From Galerina marginata (lineage: Eukaryota > Basidiomycota > Agaricomycetes > Agaricales > Galerinaceae), in assembly GCA_023014335.1 (NCBI GenBank), contig JAECYW010000003.1:1240001-1304000 (forward strand): DNA of 64,000 nt. The letters run 5' to 3'. Every line of letters starts with the position of its first letter. Position 1 is the stretch's first letter. Shown piece after piece: positions 11,663 through 21,509 of this stretch. A program made the position numbers and the translations under genes. The notes beneath the pieces are model-generated. The model was not told the origin of the DNA. It worked only from the letters and a program-made list of their open reading frames with translations, and made no database searches.

Positions 11663-12121
11663 TGTAACGCACCAAGGGTGAGCTACGTCGAGAAGTGGGG
11701 TGTTAACGCCTAAGACGATCTGGCGGGCTTTGGTGTTTAGACCTAGGAGTAATCCTACGTCCGAGAGCGAAGAGTAAGCTGAGATCGAGCACACAGACAA
11801 GTCTTGATCAAACTAGATCTTCTAAGATCTATGTCTTGGAAAGGCTAAGCTCTGTATTCAAACCTTACACCTGATGCGTGCGCCTCTGCTCCCAGGTAGT
11901 ACTAGGTTGGCAGGGGCTAGCAAGCAACGTAGGCTTATTGGATATGAATGTAAGAAGATAATATTCAGAAGTGTGACAAGTAACACTATATCTACTCTGA
12001 GAGTCACATAAGGTGACTCTCAAGTAACAGAGGATACTTTACAGTCCATATATGAAGCAGATGGAAAGGAAATTCAGTAGACAGCAGGAGGGACTGCCAG
12101 GGACTGGAAGCATGTGTTACA
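11663..12121 (-). repeat. 3' LTR (459 bp)
   Basis: Matches 19291-19749 base for base by eye. It contains a perfect 10-bp-arm hairpin with a 5-nt loop at 11998-12022 (TGAGAGTCAC / GTGACTCTCA). On the minus strand it is the downstream LTR, because the polypurine tract abuts its 12121 end. Confidence 0.9.
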
Positions 12122-12137
12122 GAGCCCCCCCACTTTC
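12122..12137 (-). other. polypurine tract
   Basis: The minus strand reads GAAAGTGGGGGGGCTC immediately before the TGTAACAC start of the 3' LTR. A purine-rich run in this position primes plus-strand DNA synthesis in LTR elements. Confidence 0.75.
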
Positions 12138-12475
12138 TATCTGCTGAATGGAACAAAGAATCCAGAATAAGGAGGTGTTGGGGTTGGAAGGTGGGGAAAA
12201 TATAGAGGATGAAATCAATGTAGGAGTGGGTTTTCAAAATAAGAAAAAGAAAGGAGTAAGAAAAGAAAATAGACTTGTGCTAAGAGCCCATAATTAAAGA
12301 CAAGAATTGAACTCCAATGAAGTGGCAAGGTCAGAAAAAGGAGTGAAGTAAAGCCCTTGAAGTCCTAAGAAAAAAATTGGTAGTCATATATAAAGGTGGC
12401 CAGACCCATAGACAACAAAGGTGATCTGACAGCAGGCTTTGATCAGCCTACTATACCTATAGCCCTCCCAAAAAA

Positions 12476-12925
12476 TTAATCCTCATATAGCCCCCCCAAC
12501 CTCAAGAGATGTATGGCAGAAGCTTGAGGTTGCTGGAACTGAGATAGAACCATTGACAGTTCATTGGAGATGAAGAGGTAGCCTGGAAAGGTAGAAAGTA
12601 GACAAGAGAAAGGAATGACCATATTGAGAGAGGCATGGAGCATGATTGGAACATAAGAACATAGAACTGAAGAGCCAAAATTATCGAAATCCCAATTTGC
12701 GAAGCAATCACAGCTCGGATGGCGACGTTCTGGATATCCACAGAAAGCTGTGAACCGACGCTTTCCAACGCATCCAGAATCATAGTGATAGTTGCAGGCA
12801 ATGATACACGACAAAGGAATTTGTGAAAATGCGCGAAATTTAGGAAAAAGCTGATTTCTGAGGTGAATACTGGACCGAGTGTTGCATTTGAAGAGTCTCC
12901 AGAATTGTGCGTCCAGGGGCTTCAA
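12476..12925 (-). other. shifted open frame after the giant ORF
   Basis: This frame lies in the -1 frame relative to the giant ORF, overlaps its TGA stop, and has no ATG of its own (the first possible start is TTG at 12925). Its 149 codons are hydrophobic in part. The DNA at about 12700-12790 resembles 13200-13290 at the end of the giant ORF, so it may be a decayed duplicate of that end, or a continuation reached by frameshifting. It is not a safe gene call. Confidence 0.3.
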
Positions 12926-15900
12926 AATGCGTAATAGATCAGGCAGAAATTCGAAGCCAATGGTGCGCAGTGAGTTAACCCGTGTAAATGAATGTCAGTG
13001 CTCGGGGTTGCGTTTGCCAGGGATAGCACTGCGTAAAATGCCACGTATGTAATACTGGCTGAAAGGTATAATCGACCGCTTTTAAATGAGCCCAAAATTG
13101 CGGAGAACGAGTAAGATTTCAATGAAGTAGGTGGGAAATTGTCGAAAATGCTGCTTGTCTGCGCTTGTACCCTTCTGAATGCCTTCCAGATGTCGTGTTG
13201 CCGCAAATATGATATCGCTAGAAAGCTATGAACGAGAGCTTTCCAGCGCATCCAAATTCGAGGCCAAATTCGAGTCCGATCATCTGTGATAAGGTGTACA
13301 ACATGAAGGATGACATTGACAATAGCGGAAGGAGCGGGAAACACTGATTGACGAATAGGAACTTGCCGGAAAGGGGACGTCGAGAGCTTTCTGTAGATAT
13401 CTTGGATGTCAATAATGACCGCAGCATTGGTGAGATATTCGTTGATTAGTCCGAAATGCAAGGTTGACAAAAGCAAGCACTGTGCGGAAAGTAACGAGCG
13501 TCTCGAGGAAATCCAGATATTGCCGGAAAGGTCTTGTTGATGCCTATTAAATAAGCCTGTCATGACAGAGGCGAATAGAATAGGCGCAGAGCATTGGAGA
13601 GATGGTTCTGGGAGAAGTTGAGGGACTTTTGAGAGGAGATACAGTCGGATGGCGATGTAGGAGGACTCAAAAGAACCGCCTGAACGAGGGCTTTCGAGTG
13701 CAAAAGAAATCGTGGTAACGGCTGTCCTGGTTGTGAAATTACAGCCTATCCTCTGTTTCCAGAACTTCTGTCTGTTTCTTTCCGACCGCCATCCAAGTTC
13801 CTTTGGGAGCAGTAAGGTCATTCGTCCGATAGATGACAGTGGTGATGACCGGCTGCAGAAATACTGCTCGACAAAGGCGAAGATGTGTTGGAGAGTTGAC
13901 AATCCTGGCGTCAGAGGTCTCCGCGGGCGGTTAACCACGCCAGCGGGTGACCTAGCCGCACTCGACATTCCTGTTACCAGGAAGAGAGCCACGGCGATCG
14001 AGGCGGTGGAGTCTTGAACACCCCAATCCTGACGAAATACGCTGCTGGCTATGATGGAGGTTGTGGAGTCTAGAGGGAAGCAAACGGAGAATTCGATCCG
14101 AGGTTGAGTCGAGTATGAACGTACCAAGTTTGATTCGAATTCCTCGGCGTGTGGGCTCTCCTCGTCGAAGGTGAATCCGTGGACAATTGCAGCTTCAAAG
14201 TCCTGCCGATGCGGTGCTTTCGTCGGTGGGCCTTGCTTGTTGAGGTCCGAACTGTGTACTGAAGAGCAAGTATCGGACGGGGTACAAAAATGTGGCTCGA
14301 TCACGGATGAGACCATGAAATGAGATGGCAACGTTGTGAAACCTGCAACAAAACAACCGACTCGGAGCACAGGCGAAGCTTGATTAGAATTCGAAAAACG
14401 TACTGCGATTTCAGGTCCCCAATCTCCCTCTTTGACCGTCGTTGACTCTTGCTCTTCTCGCCATTCGATAAACCCTTCCTCCTGCATTTGAGAGTCTACC
14501 GTTGAATATCTCGACGCAGAGTTTTGCTTGTATGCTGGAGAGATGCAGCATGAAACTGATTGCAACTGAGGTTCAGGTTTGTAAGGTGCAGATGGGTTGG
14601 ATCGTGGAAACGAAGTCAGATGCAAGATTAGTGGTGATAGGACTTGGGAATCTGCCATCGGCGTCAGTGGAGACAAAGGAAGTGACACGAAAGGAGGTAA
14701 TGTCGGCGGCGACGTTGGCGTTGATCGACCGTGAGACTTTCCTATCAGTGTCGCCGATGGCGATCCTCCGGAGGGTGAAGTCAGCATGAAGATGTCATTG
14801 GATGTACATATCAAGTTAGCGGGACATGGCGGAGGGTGACAACATATCAATGAGGCCTCGTTAATGTCATTACCCATATTTGCCCCGCCAGCGTCCGTCA
14901 TGTCCTTGCCTGAGCTGAAGGATATGAGGGAATGTCGATAGCCAGTAATCGGGCTGGTTCCGTTTGACAGGGGAGTATTCCGGGTTATACGAGTTGCGAG
15001 GATGTGATTGTCGATGCGGCGATGAAATAAGGACTCCGAAAACAAGATAAATTCACCGGTCATTGAGAAACTATGTAAACCACTACCTCTGGCTCCTAGA
15101 TGCGTTCCTAGACTCTCGTATGATGAGCCTATGTTGTTAATGATTGCTCCAAGGATAAAAGTTCCTCCATTCGCAGCTTTGTACATTACAAGTTTTCCGA
15201 CGGCGGAAAACAGAAATTGGGGTTGAATCGTATTCGATGTTTTGGTATTCGAAGGTTGAACGATGGTGGCCGATAGTGATATCGATGGACATGTCAAGCT
15301 TGGATCCCAGCAAATGAGGGCGGCGTAAGGAGGTCCGGCCGCACAGTGGGAATCCGGTTTGTCAACAGCAGTGTAAGTGGCTATGGAGGGTGATGTCATG
15401 GAGGATACACTCTCGTCGTTGACCTTGAATCTCGTGAGTGATGATACAGTTGAGTTGATACGAAAAGCACATCGTCGAGTGTGTTGAAGAACGCGTGACA
15501 AGGGGTTCTGGAAACGAGATTGGAAAACGAGAATCGTTGTCATCGAAGGCGTGTATGACGACAGGTCGCGGAAATACAGCTCGACGATGGTAGATATGTG
15601 ATTTGACGGTCCTGGCATCAGAGGCCTCCGCGGGCGGTTATCCACACCAACAGATGACCCAGCCGTGCTCAACATTCCCGTTACCCGGAAGAGAGCAACG
15701 ACGATCGAGGGCGTGGAGTCTTGAACGCCTCGATCCTGACAAATTCCATCGTTGAGTTTAATGGAGGTCGACAGTCCTGGAGAATCGCAAACGAGGAGAT
15801 AGCTTTGGGGTTGAGTTAGATACGTGCGTACCGTTTTGGATTCGCTTTCGTCATCTGAGTCCGTCCAGCTACCAGCCCTTCCAGCATTCCTTGCGTTCGT

Positions 15901-18900
15901 TCTGTTGTTAGCTGCAGTTCTGAGGATGTCGTCGAGCTGGTAACAACGATAGCGGAGTGGGCAGCGGAGTTGTAGTTTGACGATGGAAGTTTGACGGAGG
16001 ATTGATGGAGCTGTCGGAAATGCCGGAGGCCCTTTCGCTTGTGCTTCTAAAGTTGAATGCTGAGACACGGTATGGAAACATAGTTCGACAGGTCGAGCGA
16101 GTGTAAGTTGTGCTGGGAATAAGCCTGGTGGTTCGCAGTCCGGGAGTTGATCATCCGCGAAGCTGAGTAGTATGGTGGGCGGTGGATCCATATCGACTGG
16201 AAAGCGAAAAGCGAGAAACGAAATCCGAGGATGAGTTGAGTATAAACATACCAAGCTTGATCTGAATCCTTTTATTATCGTAAGTTCTGTCGTCCTAACT
16301 TCTCCTCCCTGCCCATTGTATTGCCGCAGATTCTCCAAGACACTTGAGTCAATGATAAAAAGTGGAAGATCGGCCGTCGGCACATATTCGTCTTTGAGGT
16401 TTAATGGTGTGCTCTCCCTCTTGGTTCCCGCTTGTCTGATTGAACTTGAATCCCGTTCGACGTCGGCAACTGGCGATGAAGATCGATTGACATTCGAGCT
16501 ATCTGTCGTGAACATCGCCTGTTTCCCTGACGGTGCCAAGTGATTGGATGGGGTTCGATGGATTTGAGGAGCTATCCAACTTGCAGGAGGCTTATTGTGT
16601 CCTGATCTCTTTGTAGCGTTGGATTTGGTGAGCTGGAGCGAAACAATTGAATTGGTAGAGTCTGTTGAAGACTCCAACGTGTTTGACTTGATGGGGAGCG
16701 AGGTTGCAGTGACGGAGAGCTCAGGCAGGCGAGAATGAGGAAGTAACGACCTTCGAGAATTGAGTTGACTGCTCGAAGGAGGCGGGCTGGCTGCTGCAAG
16801 AGGAAAACCGAGCAATGGTGAAACTTGATTAGAGATCGACAACCTTACGATGGCGCCCTGATTTTCCACATCCAGCTCTCTGTCACTTTCAGCGGCATCC
16901 TGCTCCTTCACCTTACAAGGTTCGCGGATCAGCCAGATTCCTTCCCTGATCTCTTTTACACTCCTCCGTTCGTCCTCCATGACCGGGTTTCTGCGAACTG
17001 GGATGGTTGGAATTGCACGCGACGTTGTTGAGGTTGGCGGAACGGAGATAACTAGGTGAGTGACTGCTCGGTCCGGATTTGATGCCAAATACGTGGTCGA
17101 CATGAGATGCGAGGTTCGAGGCGGTCGAAATGAGCGTGACGAGGGGCTCCGGAAACAAGGCTCGACAGCAGAATTCGTTGTTGTCAATGGTGTTGGCGCT
17201 GGAGGGATGAATAGTGAGTTGACTGAGAGAGATTCGGACGGGGTCGGGATAGATGCGGGGGCATTGGTGCTCTCACGGCCGCTGGATGGGAGGTCAAAGG
17301 TATTGAATTTCCTAGTCGTCCTGGGACTCTCGTCCTCGTTGCGGTCTGAGCCAGTGCCTTCAGAGCCAGGACGGCTGGCGCTCCGTCTGGATCGCTCGCG
17401 TTCCTCCATCCTCTGCTGCTCTGCAATCCACTCGAGCCTGTTGAACTTCCTTCCCCATCCCTCGGTGATTGCACCCATATCCTGCTTGGTGTCGCTCAAG
17501 TCTGGTTGGGTCAAAGGCAAAGTCGGCCTCGCGGAGTCAACCGATACAGGCGCGGCAAAAACAACCGCGGTTGACGACAGGACGGAGGCAACAGCAGGTA
17601 GGTGGGGTGCTGCCGTTGAGTTGGCAGTAGCAGGGAGAGACGGTGGATGGTGATGTTGCGTGACAAAGTCCTCCTCTAGGTCCTTCTGTCTACCAGCCCC
17701 CCCAGTGTCCACAGTCTCTCCTTCTTGAGTTGCAGGCGCGTGATTGAGCTGGCGGTGACGTTTCGTGGTATTGTCGAACTTGCCGTGTGATAATGGTGCA
17801 CTCAGGCTGTAGAAATCCAAGGTAGTCGTGCTGATAGACTTGCGCAGGTGATGGGGACAGTCGGTCGTGCTGCGAAGGTATGGCTGGATTGGAGGAGATT
17901 GAAGAGGCGGTGCCAAGGAGGTTGGTGATCGGTCTCGTTCACCTCGATTTGGACAATCAGAGTCGTCATCAACAACCTGTACCGCTTCCGGCCGCGATCC
18001 TCGCTCATCAAAGTCGGACTTGTCGGTAGTGTTGGGCTTGCTGAGTAGTACGACGGATTGATGATTAGATAAATGTTGCAAGATGCCAGAGGGGATGAAC
18101 CGAGTGGGAGCGAGCTGTTCGGATTCCACAGAAGCTGGAGGCGGACAAGGGCTACAAGGGCTAGAAGTTGCTGGTGTCAGAGGCCTCCGAAGGCGGTTAT
18201 CCGCATCAACGGTTGGCCTAGCCGTGCTCTGCACGCCTGTTACCAGGACGGGACCAACGGCGATCGGAGGTGCAATGCCTTGCACCTCATGATCCTGACT
18301 ACAACAGGTGGTCGGAACGGTCAGTTGTAGACATTGGGCAACTGCTGAATGCGAGAGAGGGTAGCCTTGCTCGTTCTGACCTAGAGGTAACCGATGGCAG
18401 ACAGAGTGTGGTTCGGAGATGGTAGACGGAGTACGTACATCCCTCGAAACTGAGTCTTCTTCCTTCGCCTGTACACCTTGCGAACCCTCTGATGTCCCCG
18501 CCCCATCTTCGTGAAACTTCCAATGCAACTTTTTGGAGTTTGTAGGTTGGGAATGCACGGTAAGTTGAGATGTTGAACTTGACGTTGGTTTTGACTCTGT
18601 CGCTGTCGGTGTTGTGGGGCCAACACATTGCACCTGTGCTGAGCTAGTACGAAGCTGATCTAAACGCTGAGATAAAGAGTCTGGCGCCGTGATCAATCGT
18701 CGTGTGTGAAGGTAGCCATCTCGAGCAGTGGAGTGCAAAGGTGGCAGTACAGATCTGGACGGCGGATCACTGTCGGAAGAGCTTGAGCAACCGTGAGAAG
18801 CCGTCGGTGTCACGGAACGTGGGCTGATGTCGTTGATCAACTGCTTGACTGCAGTTCGGAATCGATCCAAAAAAACATCCCAGGCAAAGTGTAGCTGCCT

Positions 18901-19212
18901 GACTGATTGAGCACGTTGTAGCACTTGGAAAAACATGTCGTGTTGATCAATAATCCAAAATGGCTTCCTGCCGAAAATTTGAGCAACCAGCTGATTGAGT
19001 TGCTGAATTTTGAGGGTGATGAATTGAATTTGATCCATGAATTCTGGGTGGATTGAAAGAAGACCGTCCTTGATAGGCACAACATCAGTGTCCATCTTGA
19101 GTGAATGAGCCCCAAGGTGATGTGCTGCTTGTGCCAGAGTATATGAACGATCCTGGACGATCAAAGAAATGTGTTCAAAGAAAAACTTAGCTATATCATC
19201 AAGAGAACCCAT
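12922..19212 (-). CDS. giant ORF of the LTR element (about 2,096 aa), unknown function
   Basis: One uninterrupted frame. The nominal frame begins inside the LTR at 19428, but I place the start at the ATG at 19212 (MGSLDDIAKFFFEH), which lies just inside the internal region. Residues 1-150 are predicted helical. Most of the remainder is Ser/Thr/Pro/Arg-rich and probably disordered. The last about 250 residues contain several hydrophobic stretches (for example YLSASITYVAFYAVLSLA). At least three degenerate modules recur near residues 310-365, 1165-1215 and 1730-1780, each with a VTGMxSxA...NRPRRPLTPG-like core. Further related pieces (YSTxPR, VExYF, SNQxSP) lie between them. I see no CCHC knuckle, DTG/DSG protease site, YxDD or integrase HHCC/DDE motif. 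A frame this long cannot be chance, so coding is well supported although its role is unknown. Confidence 0.75.
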   Translation of the reverse strand: MGSLDDIAKFFFEHISLIVQDRSYTLAQAAHHLGAHSLKMDTDVVPIKDGLLSIHPEFMDQIQFITLKIQQLNQLVAQIFGRKPFWIIDQHDMFFQVLQRAQSVRQLHFAWDVFLDRFRTAVKQLINDISPRSVTPTASHGCSSSSDSDPPSRSVLPPLHSTARDGYLHTRRLITAPDSLSQRLDQLRTSSAQVQCVGPTTPTATESKPTSSSTSQLTVHSQPTNSKKLHWKFHEDGAGTSEGSQGVQAKEEDSVSRDVRTPSTISEPHSVCHRLPLGQNEQGYPLSHSAVAQCLQLTVPTTCCSQDHEVQGIAPPIAVGPVLVTGVQSTARPTVDADNRLRRPLTPATSSPCSPCPPPASVESEQLAPTRFIPSGILQHLSNHQSVVLLSKPNTTDKSDFDERGSRPEAVQVVDDDSDCPNRGERDRSPTSLAPPLQSPPIQPYLRSTTDCPHHLRKSISTTTLDFYSLSAPLSHGKFDNTTKRHRQLNHAPATQEGETVDTGGAGRQKDLEEDFVTQHHHPPSLPATANSTAAPHLPAVASVLSSTAVVFAAPVSVDSARPTLPLTQPDLSDTKQDMGAITEGWGRKFNRLEWIAEQQRMEERERSRRSASRPGSEGTGSDRNEDESPRTTRKFNTFDLPSSGRESTNAPASIPTPSESLSVNSLFIPPAPTPLTTTNSAVEPCFRSPSSRSFRPPRTSHLMSTTYLASNPDRAVTHLVISVPPTSTTSRAIPTIPVRRNPVMEDERRSVKEIREGIWLIREPCKVKEQDAAESDRELDVENQGAIVRLSISNQVSPLLGFPLAAASPPPSSSQLNSRRSLLPHSRLPELSVTATSLPIKSNTLESSTDSTNSIVSLQLTKSNATKRSGHNKPPASWIAPQIHRTPSNHLAPSGKQAMFTTDSSNVNRSSSPVADVERDSSSIRQAGTKRESTPLNLKDEYVPTADLPLFIIDSSVLENLRQYNGQGGEVRTTELTIIKGFRSSLVCLYSTHPRISFLAFRFPVDMDPPPTILLSFADDQLPDCEPPGLFPAQLTLARPVELCFHTVSQHSTLEAQAKGPPAFPTAPSILRQTSIVKLQLRCPLRYRCYQLDDILRTAANNRTNARNAGRAGSWTDSDDESESKTVRTYLTQPQSYLLVCDSPGLSTSIKLNDGICQDRGVQDSTPSIVVALFRVTGMLSTAGSSVGVDNRPRRPLMPGPSNHISTIVELYFRDLSSYTPSMTTILVFQSRFQNPLSRVLQHTRRCAFRINSTVSSLTRFKVNDESVSSMTSPSIATYTAVDKPDSHCAAGPPYAALICWDPSLTCPSISLSATIVQPSNTKTSNTIQPQFLFSAVGKLVMYKAANGGTFILGAIINNIGSSYESLGTHLGARGSGLHSFSMTGEFILFSESLFHRRIDNHILATRITRNTPLSNGTSPITGYRHSLISFSSGKDMTDAGGANMGNDINEASLICCHPPPCPANLICTSNDIFMLTSPSGGSPSATLIGKSHGRSTPTSPPTLPPFVSLPLSPLTPMADSQVLSPLILHLTSFPRSNPSAPYKPEPQLQSVSCCISPAYKQNSASRYSTVDSQMQEEGFIEWREEQESTTVKEGDWGPEIAVRFSNSNQASPVLRVGCFVAGFTTLPSHFMVSSVIEPHFCTPSDTCSSVHSSDLNKQGPPTKAPHRQDFEAAIVHGFTFDEESPHAEEFESNLVRSYSTQPRIEFSVCFPLDSTTSIIASSVFRQDWGVQDSTASIAVALFLVTGMSSAARSPAGVVNRPRRPLTPGLSTLQHIFAFVEQYFCSRSSPLSSIGRMTLLLPKELGWRSERNRQKFWKQRIGCNFTTRTAVTTISFALESPRSGGSFESSYIAIRLYLLSKVPQLLPEPSLQCSAPILFASVMTGLFNRHQQDLSGNIWISSRRSLLSAQCLLLSTLHFGLINEYLTNAAVIIDIQDIYRKLSTSPFRQVPIRQSVFPAPSAIVNVILHVVHLITDDRTRIWPRIWMRWKALVHSFLAISYLRQHDIWKAFRRVQAQTSSIFDNFPPTSLKSYSFSAILGSFKSGRLYLSASITYVAFYAVLSLANATPSTDIHLHGLTHCAPLASNFCLIYYAF

Positions 19213-19271
19213 GATGAATTTAGAGGTGAATCTTGAAGAGAGAAGAGCTGATGCCGGCCAGGTAGAGGCGG

Positions 19272-19289
19272 ATCCCACAGTGTCCACCA
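19272..19289 (-). other. primer-binding site
   Basis: One base inside the 5' LTR, the minus strand reads TGGTGGACACTGTGGGAT. Its complement ends ...GTGTCCACCA, the shape of a tRNA 3' end with CCA. This would be the tRNA primer site for minus-strand synthesis. The particular tRNA was not identified. Confidence 0.65.
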
Positions 19290-19290
19290 A

Positions 19291-19749
19291 TGTAACGCAC
19301 CAAGGGTGAGCTACGTCGAGAAGTGGGGTGTTAACGCCTAAGACGATCTGGCGGGCTTTGGTGTTTAGACCTAGGAGTAATCCTACGTCCGAGAGCGAAG
19401 AGTAAGCTGAGATCGAGCACACAGACAAGTCTTGATCAAACTAGATCTTCTAAGATCTATGTCTTGGAAAGGCTAAGCTCTGTATTCAAACCTTACACCT
19501 GATGCGTGCGCCTCTGCTCCCAGGTAGTACTAGGTTGGCAGGGGCTAGCAAGCAACGTAGGCTTATTGGATATGAATGTAAGAAGATAATATTCAGAAGT
19601 GTGACAAGTAACACTATATCTACTCTGAGAGTCACATAAGGTGACTCTCAAGTAACAGAGGATACTTTACAGTCCATATATGAAGCAGATGGAAAGGAAA
19701 TTCAGTAGACAGCAGGAGGGACTGCCAGGGACTGGAAGCATGTGTTACA
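19291..19749 (-). repeat. 5' LTR (459 bp)
   Basis: Identical by eye to 11663-12121, including the internal hairpin (19626-19650). On the minus strand it is the upstream LTR and should hold the element's promoter. The nominal giant frame begins inside it, at 19428. Confidence 0.9.
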
Positions 19750-19754
19750 CACCC
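19750..19754. repeat. target-site duplication, right copy (CACCC)
   Basis: Partner of 11658-11662. Joining the flanks with one copy kept restores an open JmjC frame, which confirms the exact insertion site. Confidence 0.9.
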
Positions 19755-21509
19755 ATTGGAAGACGAATTCTCCAACATATCACGATCTACATATGTGACC
19801 TCAGCAATAATTGGGATGCCTAATCGGCAGTCATCCACTGAAGAGGAAGGGTTAACTGCTCTTGAAAGAGATGAAATACTGCCTTGTGGCCAAATATCCC
19901 ATCGAGCACCCTCAGCACCGTCGTCTACAGAGCTGGTGTAAAGCATGACATTAACGGCGCCGCATTTGTCCATATGAAGAGGGGTTGTGCCTTGGCACTG
20001 TGAATCCCGCTCCGCAATGTAAAGTTTCGGCCCTAGGAGTAAAACGACAGGTGTCATTATAAGGATAAAGGGGTGGTGATGTCACTGGACCTAAGTCGGG
20101 TGCCATGCTTTCCTTCGGGAAGTATGAACTCAAGTTCATTGGGCCCTGAGGAGAGAGGAAAATCGACGAAATACGCTTGAGGCAGCTCACAAACTTTTCA
20201 TGCAAGTCGGGGTGCAACCCTTGGAGTCCAGCTTTCTTGGGATAGTCCTACGGCGTCCATTGCTATCAGCAATGCTCATGCTTTTAATCACTCTGGGCTT
20301 ACCCTTACATGCCTCGGCCACCTATGCGCTGTGGACCACTCGGAGAAGAACCCTTCAAGGGTGCTTGGGTAGAAATTCCATGTGTTTCCGTCGAATTCAG
20401 ATATTTCACAAGGATGCGGGTTTCCATGAAGGTTCAGCCAAACTTCCGGGCTATTGGCTTCAGCGACACCCGTGATGATGAAGGGCTTTTTACAGCTCCA
20501 AAGTTCTGTGAAGCGGTCATCGGTCATATCCTGCACTTTGAACATAGATATTTGAGGTGGATCTAAGCAGAAACGGGGGGTATCTTGAGTAACCGAACTC
20601 ATCACCTGACAGTCCTTGATATTCTCAAGTGTTGTGCAGACTGTCCCTATGTCAAAGAACGACGCTGGTATAAACCAGTCCTGTGCGTGATTTGGAGCGC
20701 ACGGTCCACTGAGCGGCGTTTTATGGATCAGCGTCCTGGGAAGTCTTGAATAACAGTCGCCGCATAGTTCCATCCCACAGAAACCACAAAACCACATTTC
20801 GAAAAAAAGGCCATGAAAGCAAGAATCTGTAACGCGCCAAGAGTCAGTTGAAGGTACGGTACCTCAACTGCTGAAGCATACCACAGATGTTAGTGATGTC
20901 AACGGGAAATCGCCGGCGACATACACCTGGTCGACGTAGATGACGCAACTCAGTTTCAAATGACGACTGCAAAGAAGATGCAACCAATGCCTGTGAGGAC
21001 GTTAGACAAGAAATATGACGATATGACGATATTAGACAGCATACCCGCATTCTGCGGAAATATTTCTCTGAATCAGGAGAATCCCAGGCGCCATAGGTGA
21101 ACGTCGACGGTTGGTCTATCGGCGAACACAAGAAGGTTCCTTGGACGCCTTCAATGGATGGGGCTTCAAGACGGAACCCATTAAACCTGCATTGCAACAG
21201 AGCGTCATCAAGGTCAGTACAATCTGAAGTGACATCCCTTTCCCAGCAAGATTTGCACAAGCGAAGGTAGTCGAGTTTCTTACACACACCACGCTGAACT
21301 TCGTATTGGTGAGTTAATTTAGGTCGCTTAGGGGAGGGTGAGGTTAAAATAGTGGGTCGAGCGGTAATGCTTTCTGGAGCATCAGCGGGTTCTAGAGCGT
21401 CAACGGGTTCTGGATACGCGGGTATCTGGTGTAAGTCAGGAACGGTGCGGCCTTCCCATGTTTGAAGACTCCAAGTATGGCCTTCTTGTGTGGCTGACCG
21501 GCGCATCAC
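19750..21509 (-). pseudogene. 5' and central part of the interrupted JmjC-domain gene
   Basis: The minus-strand coding order is as follows. An N-terminal part comes first (possible start 21509, not certain) with a Cys-rich stretch (CKKLDYLRLCKSC, then WERDVTSDC). A small exon from 20990 follows, then a second Cys motif (CGFCGMELCGDC). The JmjC region begins with FTELWSCKKPFIITGV. After introns come the helical part with SSYFPKESMAPDLG and the LHMDKCGAVNVMLY strand, whose His and Asp (codons at 19968-19976) are the first two iron ligands. The frame reaches the LTR at 19750 and resumes at 11662. JmjC proteins are Fe(II)/2-oxoglutarate oxygenases, many of them histone demethylases. No stops or frameshifts were seen apart from the insertion, so the disruption looks recent. 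Confidence 0.8.

Larger units (their letters stand above)
11663..19749 (-). mobile_element. LTR retrotransposon, 8,087 bp, lacking recognisable gag-pol
   Basis: The element has all the structural marks of LTR retrotransposon integration. It has two 459-bp LTRs that are identical by eye, TG...CA termini with TGTAAC/GTTACA ends, a 5-bp target duplication, a primer-binding site next to the 19291-19749 LTR and a polypurine tract next to the 11663-12121 LTR. The last two fix the orientation as minus. Identical LTRs imply a very recent insertion. The 7,169-bp internal region contains a single giant frame (12922-19212) plus a short shifted frame, and no protease, reverse transcriptase, RNase H or integrase motif that I can see. 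It is therefore probably non-autonomous and mobilised in trans, like a large retrotransposon derivative (LARD), but it keeps a coding sequence of its own. Confidence 0.9.

Noticed and set aside
17060..17653. A 197-codon plus-strand frame inside the LTR element
   Set aside because: It is the antisense shadow of the giant minus-strand ORF, in GC-rich sequence, and has no family features.
12922..19428. Gag-pol polyprotein in the LTR element
   Set aside because: Searched by eye for CCHC, DTG/DSG, YxDD, HHCC and integrase DDE motifs; none was found, so gag-pol was not assigned.
19213..19428. ORF start within the LTR (Met at 19428)
   Set aside because: The same frame exists in the other LTR, where it leads into the JmjC flank. 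The first Met in the internal region (19212) is a better start, and translation from the LTR would need a transcript start upstream of it.
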